Shown here in pieces: positions 1-5,168 of a DNA stretch of 5,503 bases. The stretch covers positions 1-5,503 of the forward strand of contig CALGGL010000146.1 in the NCBI GenBank assembly GCA_937915975.1, given 5' to 3'. The translations under genes and the position numbers were made by a program. Numbering within the stretch: the first letter of the stretch is position 1; each line of letters opens with the position of its first letter. The notes beneath the pieces are model-generated. The model saw nothing but the letters and a program-made list of their open reading frames with translations, made no database searches and was not told the DNA's origin. The stretch comes from an uncultured Lachnospiraceae bacterium (GTDB taxonomy: Bacteria > Bacillota > Clostridia > Lachnospirales > Lachnospiraceae).

Positions 1-1
1 G

Positions 2-1252
2 TACGTTTTAAGACCATTAGCCATGGTCTGTTTGCGTAATCCTTATCTCGCAGCCCCGATCATTCTGTTCCCGTACCAAAAAGGAGGAAACTATCGAAGA
101 TGGTATGGAAACAATGAATATGTTATCAATTATCAATTTGCAGGCAAAGAATTGATGGAGGCTGAAGGGGCAGCAACCATACCTGAAAATTACGCATTTA
201 GAGAAGCTATAACATATTCTCGTGTCACGTCGGGGCCTACGGGTTTCAGGCTGCAAAACGATAGTTGTTTATTTGATTCAGCAGCGGTAAATATTTTTGT
301 TGCTGATGTCCAGTACTTGCTGGGCCTGTTAAACTCGAAGATTGTCCGCAAATATCTTTCCGTGTTTTCGCCGGGGATGAATACTCAACCAGGAGATATT
401 GCGAAGATTCCAGTACTCAGATCATGTGATAATGAGGAAAACGTGCGAAAACTTGTATCATGCAATTTGAAAATATCTCGGGCAGACTGGGATTCCTTCG
501 AAACTTCCTGGGACTTCCAGCGCCACCCCCTCGTCACCCCAGCCATCGACCAACAATACTTGCGTCTGGCCGACTGTTGGCGCGACTGGGAGCGTGCCTG
601 CAATGAGCGTTTTGCCCAATTAAAGGCCAATGAGGAAGAACTGAACCGCATCTTCATCGACATCTACGGCCTGCAGGACGAGCTGACACCGGAGGTGGAT
701 GACAAGGATGTAACTGTCCGCAAGGCTGACCTTGGCCGCGACATCCGCAGTCTGATCTCCTATGCCGTGGGCTGCATGCTTGGCCGCTACTCGCTGGACA
801 AGCCCGGCCTGGCCTTTGCAGGCGGTTCCTGGTCAGACTATCTCTCTAACGGCTATGAGCTAAAAGCTAAAAGCTACCGTCCCGACAAGGACGGCATCCT
901 GCCCATCACGGATGATGAATACTTCTATGACGATATCGTGACCATGTTCGTGGACTGGGTGAAGATGGTCTACGGTGCGGCCACACTGGAAGAAAACCTG
1001 ACCTTCATCGCCAACGCATTATCAGCTAACAGCTTACAGCTAAAAGCTAAAAGCTCGCGCGAAGTCATTCGCGCGTACTTCCTGAACGACTTCTACGCCG
1101 ACCACCTGAAAACCTACCAGAAGCGGCCCATCTACTGGCTCTTCTCCTCCGGCAAGAAAAGGATTAAATCCCGTATCATCCGGCTCATCTATATATGCCA
1201 TAAGATTCGTATCAAACCATTCAAACCAATCTTTTTTTTCAAGGTTATTTAA
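2..1252 (+). CDS. pglX: BREX-1 adenine-specific DNA methyltransferase PglX, C-terminal part, truncated at both ends
   Basis: The frame is open to the left window edge, so the ATG at 23 is probably internal and the gene starts upstream. PglX is the N6-adenine methyltransferase of BREX phage-defence systems; it marks host DNA and is needed for exclusion. The catalytic methyltransferase domain (NPPY-type motif) would lie off the window. Visible here are late PglX motifs: FPYQKGGNYRRWYGNNEY (about 77-130), YLLGLLNSKI (316-345), GDIAKIPVL (392-418), DWDSFETSWDF (487-519), DDEYFYDDIV (911-940), SSREVIRAYFLNDF (1052-1093) and KRPIYWLF (1121-1144). After GGC AAG AAA (1151-1159) the expected NGFKALIYMHRY-like continuation is missing and the frame reads low-complexity residues to a stop at 1252, so the last 31 codons are probably not PglX. 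Composition jumps from about 41% to 55% GC near 481. Two heptanucleotide repeat inserts add LKAKS-containing loops. The product is probably non-functional if the junction is real. Confidence 0.85.
   Translation, partial: YVLRPLAMVCLRNPYLAAPIILFPYQKGGNYRRWYGNNEYVINYQFAGKELMEAEGAATIPENYAFREAITYSRVTSGPTGFRLQNDSCLFDSAAVNIFVADVQYLLGLLNSKIVRKYLSVFSPGMNTQPGDIAKIPVLRSCDNEENVRKLVSCNLKISRADWDSFETSWDFQRHPLVTPAIDQQYLRLADCWRDWERACNERFAQLKANEEELNRIFIDIYGLQDELTPEVDDKDVTVRKADLGRDIRSLISYAVGCMLGRYSLDKPGLAFAGGSWSDYLSNGYELKAKSYRPDKDGILPITDDEYFYDDIVTMFVDWVKMVYGAATLEENLTFIANALSANSLQLKAKSSREVIRAYFLNDFYADHLKTYQKRPIYWLFSSGKKRIKSRIIRLIYICHKIRIKPFKPIFFFKVI
858..875 (+). repeat. AGCT-based heptanucleotide repeat insert 1 in pglX
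   Basis: Three AGCT blocks start at 858, 865 and 872, exactly 7 bases apart with AAA spacers, giving AGCTAAAAGCTAAAAGCT. A GGCT at 851 is a possible decayed fourth copy. It encodes the ELKAKS stretch between SDYLSNGY and YRPDKDGILPI. PglX relatives, as I recall them, pass straight from one segment to the other here, so it looks inserted in a surface loop. The same 18 bases recur at 1038-1055. Confidence 0.85.
1024..1055 (+). repeat. AGCT-based heptanucleotide repeat insert 2 in pglX
   Basis: Five AGCT blocks start at 1024, 1031, 1038, 1045 and 1052, each 7 bases apart. The spacers are AAC, TAC, AAA and AAA. The last three blocks are identical to the 18-base insert at 858-875. The encoded LSANSLQLKAKS separates IANA from the conserved SSREVIRAYF motif. 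Since 7 is not a multiple of 3, gain or loss of one unit would shift the pglX frame. Confidence 0.85.
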
Positions 1253-1615
1253 ATTATATATATCACTTTTTTTGAAGCATTTAACAGTTATCGCCAAAAG
1301 CTCGGATATGTCATCATAGACTTTATATGTTTCATCCGCTTGCTTTGAATATACAAATATTTTCTCAAGCCTGTTATCATCAAGAAACACATCCCTGCCA
1401 AAATCCTTTATCGTATCAGGAAGCCATATTTCCTTAAGCTTCATACAGTGTGCAAATGCCCAGTCACCGACACTTGCCACTCCGTATGGGATAAATATTA
1501 TGTCAACCTTTTGATTTCCAAGCACAGCCTTCTTTGGTACATAATTATCGTCTGATATATCAGGTACGTAAAGCTTATTCAGTTTTTCTTCGTATTGGTT
1601 TATATTAATTGTCAT
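1040..1615 (-). CDS. Leucine-rich repeat (LRR_5/BspA-like) protein, 3' truncated
   Basis: The frame starts at ATG 1615-1613. The first 159 residues (down to about 1139) look like a real protein; the remaining codons to the stop at 1040 are antisense pglX. Residues about 25-90 form LRR_5-type repeats (FIPYGVASVGDWAFAHCMKLKEIWLP and then DTIKDFGRDVFLDDNRLEKIFVYS, split here for length). They are followed by a mixed helical region and the motif DDTGFNPFLAGGEE at residues 146-159. From memory, related Lachnospiraceae LRR proteins continue past GGEE into an acidic, helical tail, which is missing here. The role is unknown; LRR_5 proteins are often surface or protein-interaction modules, but no signal peptide is visible, so this one may be cytoplasmic. 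Its ATG lies 70 bases beyond the dus stop. Upstream, AAGG sits about 11 bases before the ATG, a weak and distant ribosome site. Confidence 0.7.
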   Translation of the reverse strand: MTININQYEEKLNKLYVPDISDDNYVPKKAVLGNQKVDIIFIPYGVASVGDWAFAHCMKLKEIWLPDTIKDFGRDVFLDDNRLEKIFVYSKQADETYKVYDDISELLAITVKCFKKSDIYNLNNLEKKDWFEWFDTNLMAYIDEPDDTGFNPFLAGGEEPVDGPLLVGFQVVGVEVVQEVRANDFARAFSF

Positions 1616-1685
1616 AGATTACTTTACCTTAAGATTTATATAAAATGATTATTTCTAGCAACTTTTTTAATTAAATTCGTTTATT

Positions 1686-2600
1686 TCACTTTTTCTTAAT
1701 TTGCCTTATCGCCGCCTCATACTCACCATAATTCTTTATCTTTAATATATTACGCACTGCTCTTTCCTCGTCAGGATAGATTTCCTTCCAATAAGTCCAT
1801 AGCTCCTTCATGTGAAATAGAACGTTTTTATCCGGCGACATAATCTCCTGATAACCATGATAGATTTCATCGTGAAAGCTCCAAAAATTTTGGAAATCAA
1901 AGGTATTATTTTGCTTTATCAACTCCGGATTATAAAGAAGTCCTCTGCCCAGCATCACGGTATCTGATGTTTCGCTCCTTTTTATAATATCCTCACAAGT
2001 GAAAATATTTCCGTTATAAATCACAGGTGCCTTGCTATGCTCTACCGCATACTCATAAAATTCCATCCTAGGTTTTCCCTTATAATAATCCTTTTCTATC
2101 CTCGGATGTACAATCAGTTCCGATATCGGATACTTATTATAGATTTCAAGTATATCATAAAACTCCTCCGGTGCAAATCTTCCAAGTCTTGTTTTAACAG
2201 AAGTTTTCACATTATTCAAACCAGTCCATTCATATATGGAATCAAAGAGCTGCTCCATCTCATACCATTCCGTCAAAAATCCCGCACCCTTTTTCTTGGC
2301 ACATACTGTACCTGACGGACAGCCCAGATTAAGATTAAGCTCCTTATATCCCATATCATAAAGCTCCTTCGCCGCACCTATAAAAGCCACAGAATTATTG
2401 GTAAGTATCTGTGGCACAAGCTTTATGCCCTGATTATGTTCAGGGCATAATTCTCTTACATTTTTCGGTGTCAGAAAGCAATTATCTGTAGGTGAAATAA
2501 ACGGGGCAAAATATTTATCAATCCCACCGTAATATTTTTCGTATGCATTTCTGAATATATATCTTGTTATTCCCTCAAGGGGTGCAAAGTAAAATTTCAT
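1686..2600 (-). CDS. tRNA-dihydrouridine synthase (Dus family)
   Basis: This FMN-dependent enzyme reduces specific uridines in tRNA to dihydrouridine using NADPH; it is cytosolic. Numbering from the ATG at 2600, 304 residues: the barrel begins with FAPLEGITRYIFR (about 5-17). LNLNLGCPSG (about 88-97) holds the catalytic cysteine C94 that donates the proton to the uridine ring. VKTRLG (135-140) supplies K136 and R138 for FMN and tRNA binding, and VHPR (164-167) the flavin histidine H165. YNGNI (195-199) and MLGRG (216-220) are the phosphate-binding loops. All key residues are present, and length is normal for the family. A TTG six bases upstream (2606) could also open the frame, but the ATG is preferred, with a weak GAG about 8 bases before it. 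It lies 72 bases after the abiEii stop with no clear terminator between, so read-through from abiE is possible. Which Dus subtype or tRNA position it serves cannot be told. Confidence 0.93.
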   Translation of the reverse strand: MKFYFAPLEGITRYIFRNAYEKYYGGIDKYFAPFISPTDNCFLTPKNVRELCPEHNQGIKLVPQILTNNSVAFIGAAKELYDMGYKELNLNLGCPSGTVCAKKKGAGFLTEWYEMEQLFDSIYEWTGLNNVKTSVKTRLGRFAPEEFYDILEIYNKYPISELIVHPRIEKDYYKGKPRMEFYEYAVEHSKAPVIYNGNIFTCEDIIKRSETSDTVMLGRGLLYNPELIKQNNTFDFQNFWSFHDEIYHGYQEIMSPDKNVLFHMKELWTYWKEIYPDEERAVRNILKIKNYGEYEAAIRQIKKK

Positions 2601-2672
2601 AATCAAATCTCAACATTCTTTATATAGTTTGTACTCAGCTCATCTCTGTCCAAAGAATTTATATAAATGGTA

Positions 2673-3485
2673 TTATTTTATTTTTAATTGCAGATAAGAT
2701 AAAAACACACGAATTCCTTCAAAAATCTCATCAATATCATTATCCATCCAGCGCTTATCGCTTTTATCAACCTTTACTTTATAATCATTATCTTTAAATA
2801 TGCTATCTATTCTTCTCACTACATCTTTCATATTGTTCTCACGCATACCGGAATCATTAAATATCAAAACATATAAGCAATTTATCAAAGTTTTTTCATT
2901 TAAATTCTTACATTGATAAAACATATCATAAATGTCTTTATACCTTGTACTAAATGTACCAAATTTAAGTAATGATCTTAATTTTTCAGTAAACATCTGC
3001 TCTTTTGAATTTATTAAAAGTGATGCTCCATCATTGTCAAATGCAATGTCAAAACAATATTCTTCCTGTTCTATGTCAAAATGCTTATGTACACCTAAAT
3101 CTATTTTACTTTCTATTCTATTATCATAATTATCTATGATAAGAACGAATACTCTCTTGCCATTATAGTCTTGCTGACTAAGTTCTGTTATTTCTCCAAC
3201 TCTTTTAATAGTGATTCCCTCAATAGTATTCAGCATTTTTATAAATTTATCTATCGAATCATTCGCTAAAGAATATTTTATAAAATCTATATCCATATCT
3301 TGAGTGGCTCTACGTACATCATTTGTTATGCTTCGCATCACAACACCACCCTTAATAGTTACATTGCGGGATAAAGAACTAAGTGACAATGCCTTTAGTA
3401 TAATATCCTGACATACACGGGCCTGTGCTTCATCCGCTCCATACCCTATTTTCATCATCTCATCTATCAGATTACGTAAATTCAT
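2673..3485 (-). CDS. abiEii: AbiEii-type nucleotidyltransferase toxin of a type IV toxin-antitoxin system
   Basis: AbiEii proteins are DNA polymerase beta-like nucleotidyltransferases that cause growth arrest, and in known systems abort phage infection, when not countered by AbiEi. In 270 residues one sees motif I, KGG at 45-47 followed by R59-A-T-Q-D63-M-D65-I-D67-F. The aspartates are the presumed metal ligands. A further acidic strand is KIDLG (127-131), and the C-terminal motif is EKLRSLL (167-173) with RYKDIYDMF (181-189), the K/D motif typical of the family. Catalytic residues appear intact, so an active toxin is expected. The ATG overlaps the abiEi stop by one base (TAATG), and GGAGG at 3493-3497 lies inside the last abiEi codons, 7 bases from the start, which suggests coupled translation. 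Phage protection is inferred from the family; the target nucleotide and acceptor cannot be read from sequence. Confidence 0.92.
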   Translation of the reverse strand: MNLRNLIDEMMKIGYGADEAQARVCQDIILKALSLSSLSRNVTIKGGVVMRSITNDVRRATQDMDIDFIKYSLANDSIDKFIKMLNTIEGITIKRVGEITELSQQDYNGKRVFVLIIDNYDNRIESKIDLGVHKHFDIEQEEYCFDIAFDNDGASLLINSKEQMFTEKLRSLLKFGTFSTRYKDIYDMFYQCKNLNEKTLINCLYVLIFNDSGMRENNMKDVVRRIDSIFKDNDYKVKVDKSDKRWMDNDIDEIFEGIRVFLSYLQLKIK

Positions 3486-4027
3486 TAAAACACCTCCATT
3501 TGAAGAGTTCTCAATACAAGTTTCGATTTCGGCAATCTTTGAGCATATTCCTGAACAGCCTGTATGTCAAGTTGATAAACAATTCTCCTATAGTTTAATA
3601 TTATCTCTTTATAATAATCAAAAGGGAGATTATTTTTATGTCTTATTAATTCGACAAGCATTCTTTCCTTACTGAATATGTTTATAATAGAACCATTATA
3701 TTCTTTTTTTTCTAATCCAATTTTGAGACTATTATCATTATCATAATATTGAACAATTCTGCTATCCTTAATTTTAGTGGAATCCTTATCTGTAATAAGA
3801 TAATACTTTCCGGGAACAGTATCTGTAAGACCATGATAATAAAATGCACTATTCATAGTAAATACAGCATAAGAATATTTTTTTCCTATAATTGACAGCT
3901 CCATTTCAGCATCTGTATCAGAATATATACCTCTTGATATCTTAATTATTTCACCGGATTGTATTGCTTTTCTGATACCATAATCCGAGTTGTATTTTTT
4001 TTTACACTCCTTATATGAATATAACAT
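3485..4027 (-). CDS. abiEi: AbiEi-type antitoxin and transcriptional autorepressor
   Basis: This is the cognate antitoxin of the adjacent toxin. AbiEi proteins have an N-terminal winged helix that binds the operon's own operator and a C-terminal domain needed for antitoxicity; in type IV systems the two proteins are not thought to form a stable complex. In 180 residues the winged-helix part spans about 1-45, with YGIRKAIQSGEIIKISRGIY at 16-35. The family-typical FTMNSAFYYHGLTD lies at 56-69, GKYYLITDK at 73-81, and the helical C-terminal FSKERMLVELIRHKNNLPF at 118-136. Start choice is secure: AGGTGAT lies just upstream of the ATG at 4027. Two inverted repeats and a promoter precede it (4039-4159), the layout expected for negative autoregulation. 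High AT content and independence from the neighbours fit a horizontally mobile defence module. Confidence 0.92.
   Translation of the reverse strand: MLYSYKECKKKYNSDYGIRKAIQSGEIIKISRGIYSDTDAEMELSIIGKKYSYAVFTMNSAFYYHGLTDTVPGKYYLITDKDSTKIKDSRIVQYYDNDNSLKIGLEKKEYNGSIINIFSKERMLVELIRHKNNLPFDYYKEIILNYRRIVYQLDIQAVQEYAQRLPKSKLVLRTLQMEVF
3493..3497 (-). promoter_or_regulatory. abiEii ribosome binding site inside the abiEi 3' end
   Basis: GGAGG on the minus strand lies 7 bases before the abiEii ATG and within the codons for the last residues of abiEi (MEVF). With the TAATG stop-start overlap it supports re-initiation or coupled translation of toxin after antitoxin. Confidence 0.8.
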
Positions 4028-4038
4028 ATAATCACCTC

Positions 4039-4087
4039 ATTTATATAAAATCCGTATTTTTATCATTTTTACGTATTTTATATAAAT
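4039..4087 (-). promoter_or_regulatory. abiE operator 1 (promoter-proximal inverted repeat)
   Basis: Two 18-base arms, 4039-4056 and 4070-4087, match in 17 of 18 positions; the single mismatch is T at 4074. They are separated by 13 bases. Each arm holds the half-site AAAATCCGTA next to TTTATATAAA. It begins immediately downstream of the predicted -10 box and covers the likely transcription start, so a bound AbiEi would block initiation. Confidence 0.8.
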
Positions 4088-4113
4088 ATTATCATAAATT
4101 GACCTTATGTCAA
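4086..4113 (-). promoter_or_regulatory. abiE promoter
   Basis: On the minus strand a perfect -35 box TTGACA (4113-4108) is followed after 16 bases by TAATAT (4091-4086) as -10 box. It lies exactly between the two inverted repeats and points toward abiEi, giving a 5' leader of roughly 50 bases. A nearby GATAAT is an alternative -10 but with a spacer of only 14. Confidence 0.7.
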
Positions 4114-4124
4114 GGCAAAAACAG

Positions 4125-4159
4125 CAAAATCCGTAATTTTTAAATTTTTACGGATTTTG
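4125..4159 (-). promoter_or_regulatory. abiE operator 2 (promoter-distal inverted repeat)
   Basis: Perfect 12-base arms CAAAATCCGTAA (4125-4136) and TTACGGATTTTG (4148-4159). The core half-sites AAAATCCGTA (4126-4135) and TACGGATTTT (4149-4158) are 13 bases apart, the same spacing as in operator 1. Centre-to-centre distance to operator 1 is about 79 bases. It ends 11 bases upstream of the -35 box. Without a GC-rich stem or directional T-run after it, it fits an operator better than a terminator. Confidence 0.8.
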
Positions 4160-4182
4160 TATTCATAATTAACTATGGATGC

Positions 4183-4223
4183 AAAAACATCCCACTGACA
4201 CTATAAGAACTGTAATCAGGGAT
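4183..4223 (-). terminator. Possible rho-independent terminator after the MmcQ-MGMT gene
   Basis: Six bases past the stop of the fusion gene, the minus strand can fold ATCCC (4223-4219) with GGGAT (4193-4189). Inner TG/CA and ACA/TGT pairs extend the stem to about 10 pairs with two bulges and a 10-base loop. A run of five T follows (4187-4183). The bulges make it imperfect, but the position and T-run are right. Confidence 0.5.
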
Positions 4224-4229
4224 AAAAAA

Positions 4230-4850
4230 CTAAATCCCATATTTCTCAAGGTCAACCCGACCATTCACAACCTCAATATCATCTTCCTCAAGCAGTATCT
4301 GCTGTCTGCCCGGACCTCCAAAGGCAAACTCTCCCGACAGCTCTCCTTTGGAATTCACCACCCTGTAACAGGGTATCTCATCCGGATAAGGATTTTTATG
4401 AAGAGCATTTCCCACAGCACGGCACATCTTCGGATTGCCTGCCATCTCGGCAACCTTTGCGTATGTAGCAACCTTTCCTTTGGGAATCTTTTTAACCGCC
4501 TCATATATTCGTCTTGTGGGACTGTCCGTAACTATATCATAGCTTTCGGATATCATCCTCTTTATATCATCCTCGGGTATACTGCCATCCAAGATAATAG
4601 TATTCCAATGCTCCTTGTTCTGATGCCATCCCGGTATAACCGACTTAAAAGCCTTTCTCCAGAACTCTCTCCACTCCGGGTCTACCTTTACATTAAGATT
4701 TATATATCCGTCTCTTTCATATGTCCAAAGGAATGCCTTCTTACTCTTCTTCACACGTACCAGCTGCCAGTTGGTATCGTGAAAGGGTGCATCCTGATAT
4801 GTATTCGGAAATGAAAGGCCGAATTCCAATGCTTCTTCTCGGGTTGTCAT
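4230..4850 (-). CDS. MmcQ/YjbR-like domain fused to an MGMT (O6-alkylguanine transferase) DNA-binding domain
   Basis: Two domains in 206 residues. Residues about 1-105 are MmcQ/YjbR-like (CyaY-type fold, proposed DNA binding), with FPNTYQDAPFHDTNWQL (14-30) and the signature PGWHQNKEHWNTI (73-85). Residues about 111-200 are the MGMT C-terminal domain, which flips out alkylated guanine and takes the alkyl group on a cysteine. Seen are GKVATYAKVAEMAGNP (125-140) with Y130, CRAVGNAL (143-150) with the finger R144, and IPCYRVV (159-165) with acceptor C161. The usual motif is PCHRV; here the histidine that activates the cysteine is Y162, so activity could be altered or the protein could act as a lesion sensor like alkyltransferase-like proteins (which have PWHRV). 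Start is secure: AGGAGG lies 6 bases before the ATG at 4850. A perfect TATAAT (4875-4870) lies upstream but without a good -35 box. DNA repair or sensing of alkylation is inferred. Confidence 0.88.
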   Translation of the reverse strand: MTTREEALEFGLSFPNTYQDAPFHDTNWQLVRVKKSKKAFLWTYERDGYINLNVKVDPEWREFWRKAFKSVIPGWHQNKEHWNTIILDGSIPEDDIKRMISESYDIVTDSPTRRIYEAVKKIPKGKVATYAKVAEMAGNPKMCRAVGNALHKNPYPDEIPCYRVVNSKGELSGEFAFGGPGRQQILLEEDDIEVVNGRVDLEKYGI

Positions 4851-4961
4851 ATGTGTCCTCCTAAAGATAATTATAGCTAAATATTCATATATTAGTATTT
4901 TAACAAATTACGGAATTAAAGCAAGAGAAAGCAATTTTGATAATAATATATTATCGAAATA

Positions 4962-4990
4962 TTGACAATACGACAATTATAAGATATAGT
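4962..4990 (+). promoter_or_regulatory. Strong sigma-70/A-type promoter pointing away from the minus-strand genes
   Basis: TTGACA (4962-4967), a 17-base spacer and TATAGT (4985-4990): perfect -35, five of six at -10, optimal spacing. It should start transcription near 4997, on the plus strand, toward no recognisable gene. Transcription would run antisense to the glycosyltransferase fragment unless stopped earlier. Confidence 0.65.
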
Positions 4991-5038
4991 TAATTATGAA
5001 AGAAATGGGTTTTTTGTCGTGTACGGTCTTTATGATCC

Positions 5039-5069
5039 AAGCGGGTTGCTCGTTTCTTTTATCTTTTTT
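5039..5069 (+). terminator. Weak hairpin followed by T-runs, possible small-RNA terminator
   Basis: AAGCGGG (5039-5045) can pair with CTCGTTT (5049-5055) around a 3-base loop, with two G-U pairs. It is followed by CTTTTATCTTTTTT (5056-5069). With the promoter at 4962 this would bound a transcript of roughly 70 nucleotides. The stem is weak, so the call is tentative. Confidence 0.3.
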
Positions 5070-5168
5070 ACTTCAGTTTCTAGAATATACTTTTCGTCTA
5101 TGTTAAGCCTTTAAGCCATCTATATAAAATTAAAGTTTTATACAAAACATATAAATTAGTATTTTATA

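Larger units (their letters stand above)
4851..5168. other. Gene-poor AT-rich gap
   Basis: No convincing protein gene is present in these 318 bases. It holds the ribosome site of the MmcQ-MGMT gene (about 4856-4861), a good plus-strand promoter at 4962-4990, and a weak hairpin with T-runs at 5039-5069. The plus-strand 36-codon frame at 4996-5106 encodes a hydrophobic peptide that I do not recognise. The rest, 5070-5168, shows nothing beyond AT-rich sequence. Confidence 0.6.

Noticed and set aside
17..256. Minus-strand frame of 79 codons at the left edge
   Set aside because: It is antisense to the conserved PglX block containing RRWYGNNEY and has no family resemblance.
385..663. Minus-strand 92-codon frame inside pglX
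   Set aside because: It is fully antisense to conserved PglX motifs, has Ser/Arg-rich composition typical of antisense translation, and has no ribosome site that stands out.
2037..2315. Plus-strand 92-codon frame inside the dihydrouridine synthase gene
   Set aside because: It is antisense to the Dus catalytic region and shows no recognisable motif.
2601..2606. TTG at 2606 as the start of the dihydrouridine synthase
   Set aside because: The ATG two codons later is the stronger start and fits the family N-terminus, which begins a few residues before the FAPLEG motif.
2932..3129. Plus-strand 65-codon frame inside abiEii
   Set aside because: It is antisense to a well supported toxin gene; Ser/Leu-rich shadow.
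4125..4159. Inverted repeat read as a bidirectional terminator
   Set aside because: The arms are AT-rich, there is no T-run directly after them on the relevant strand, and the same half-sites recur with the same spacing at operator 1, which favours a protein-binding site.
4179..4814. Plus-strand 211-codon frame opposite the MmcQ-MGMT gene
   Set aside because: The minus strand encodes two recognisable domains with a strong ribosome site, while this frame has no motifs and begins in the terminator region.
4996..5106. 36-codon hydrophobic plus-strand frame as a confirmed gene
   Set aside because: Start would be at or next to the transcription start, there is no ribosome site, and nothing was recognised; kept only as a possibility under the orphan-promoter finding.
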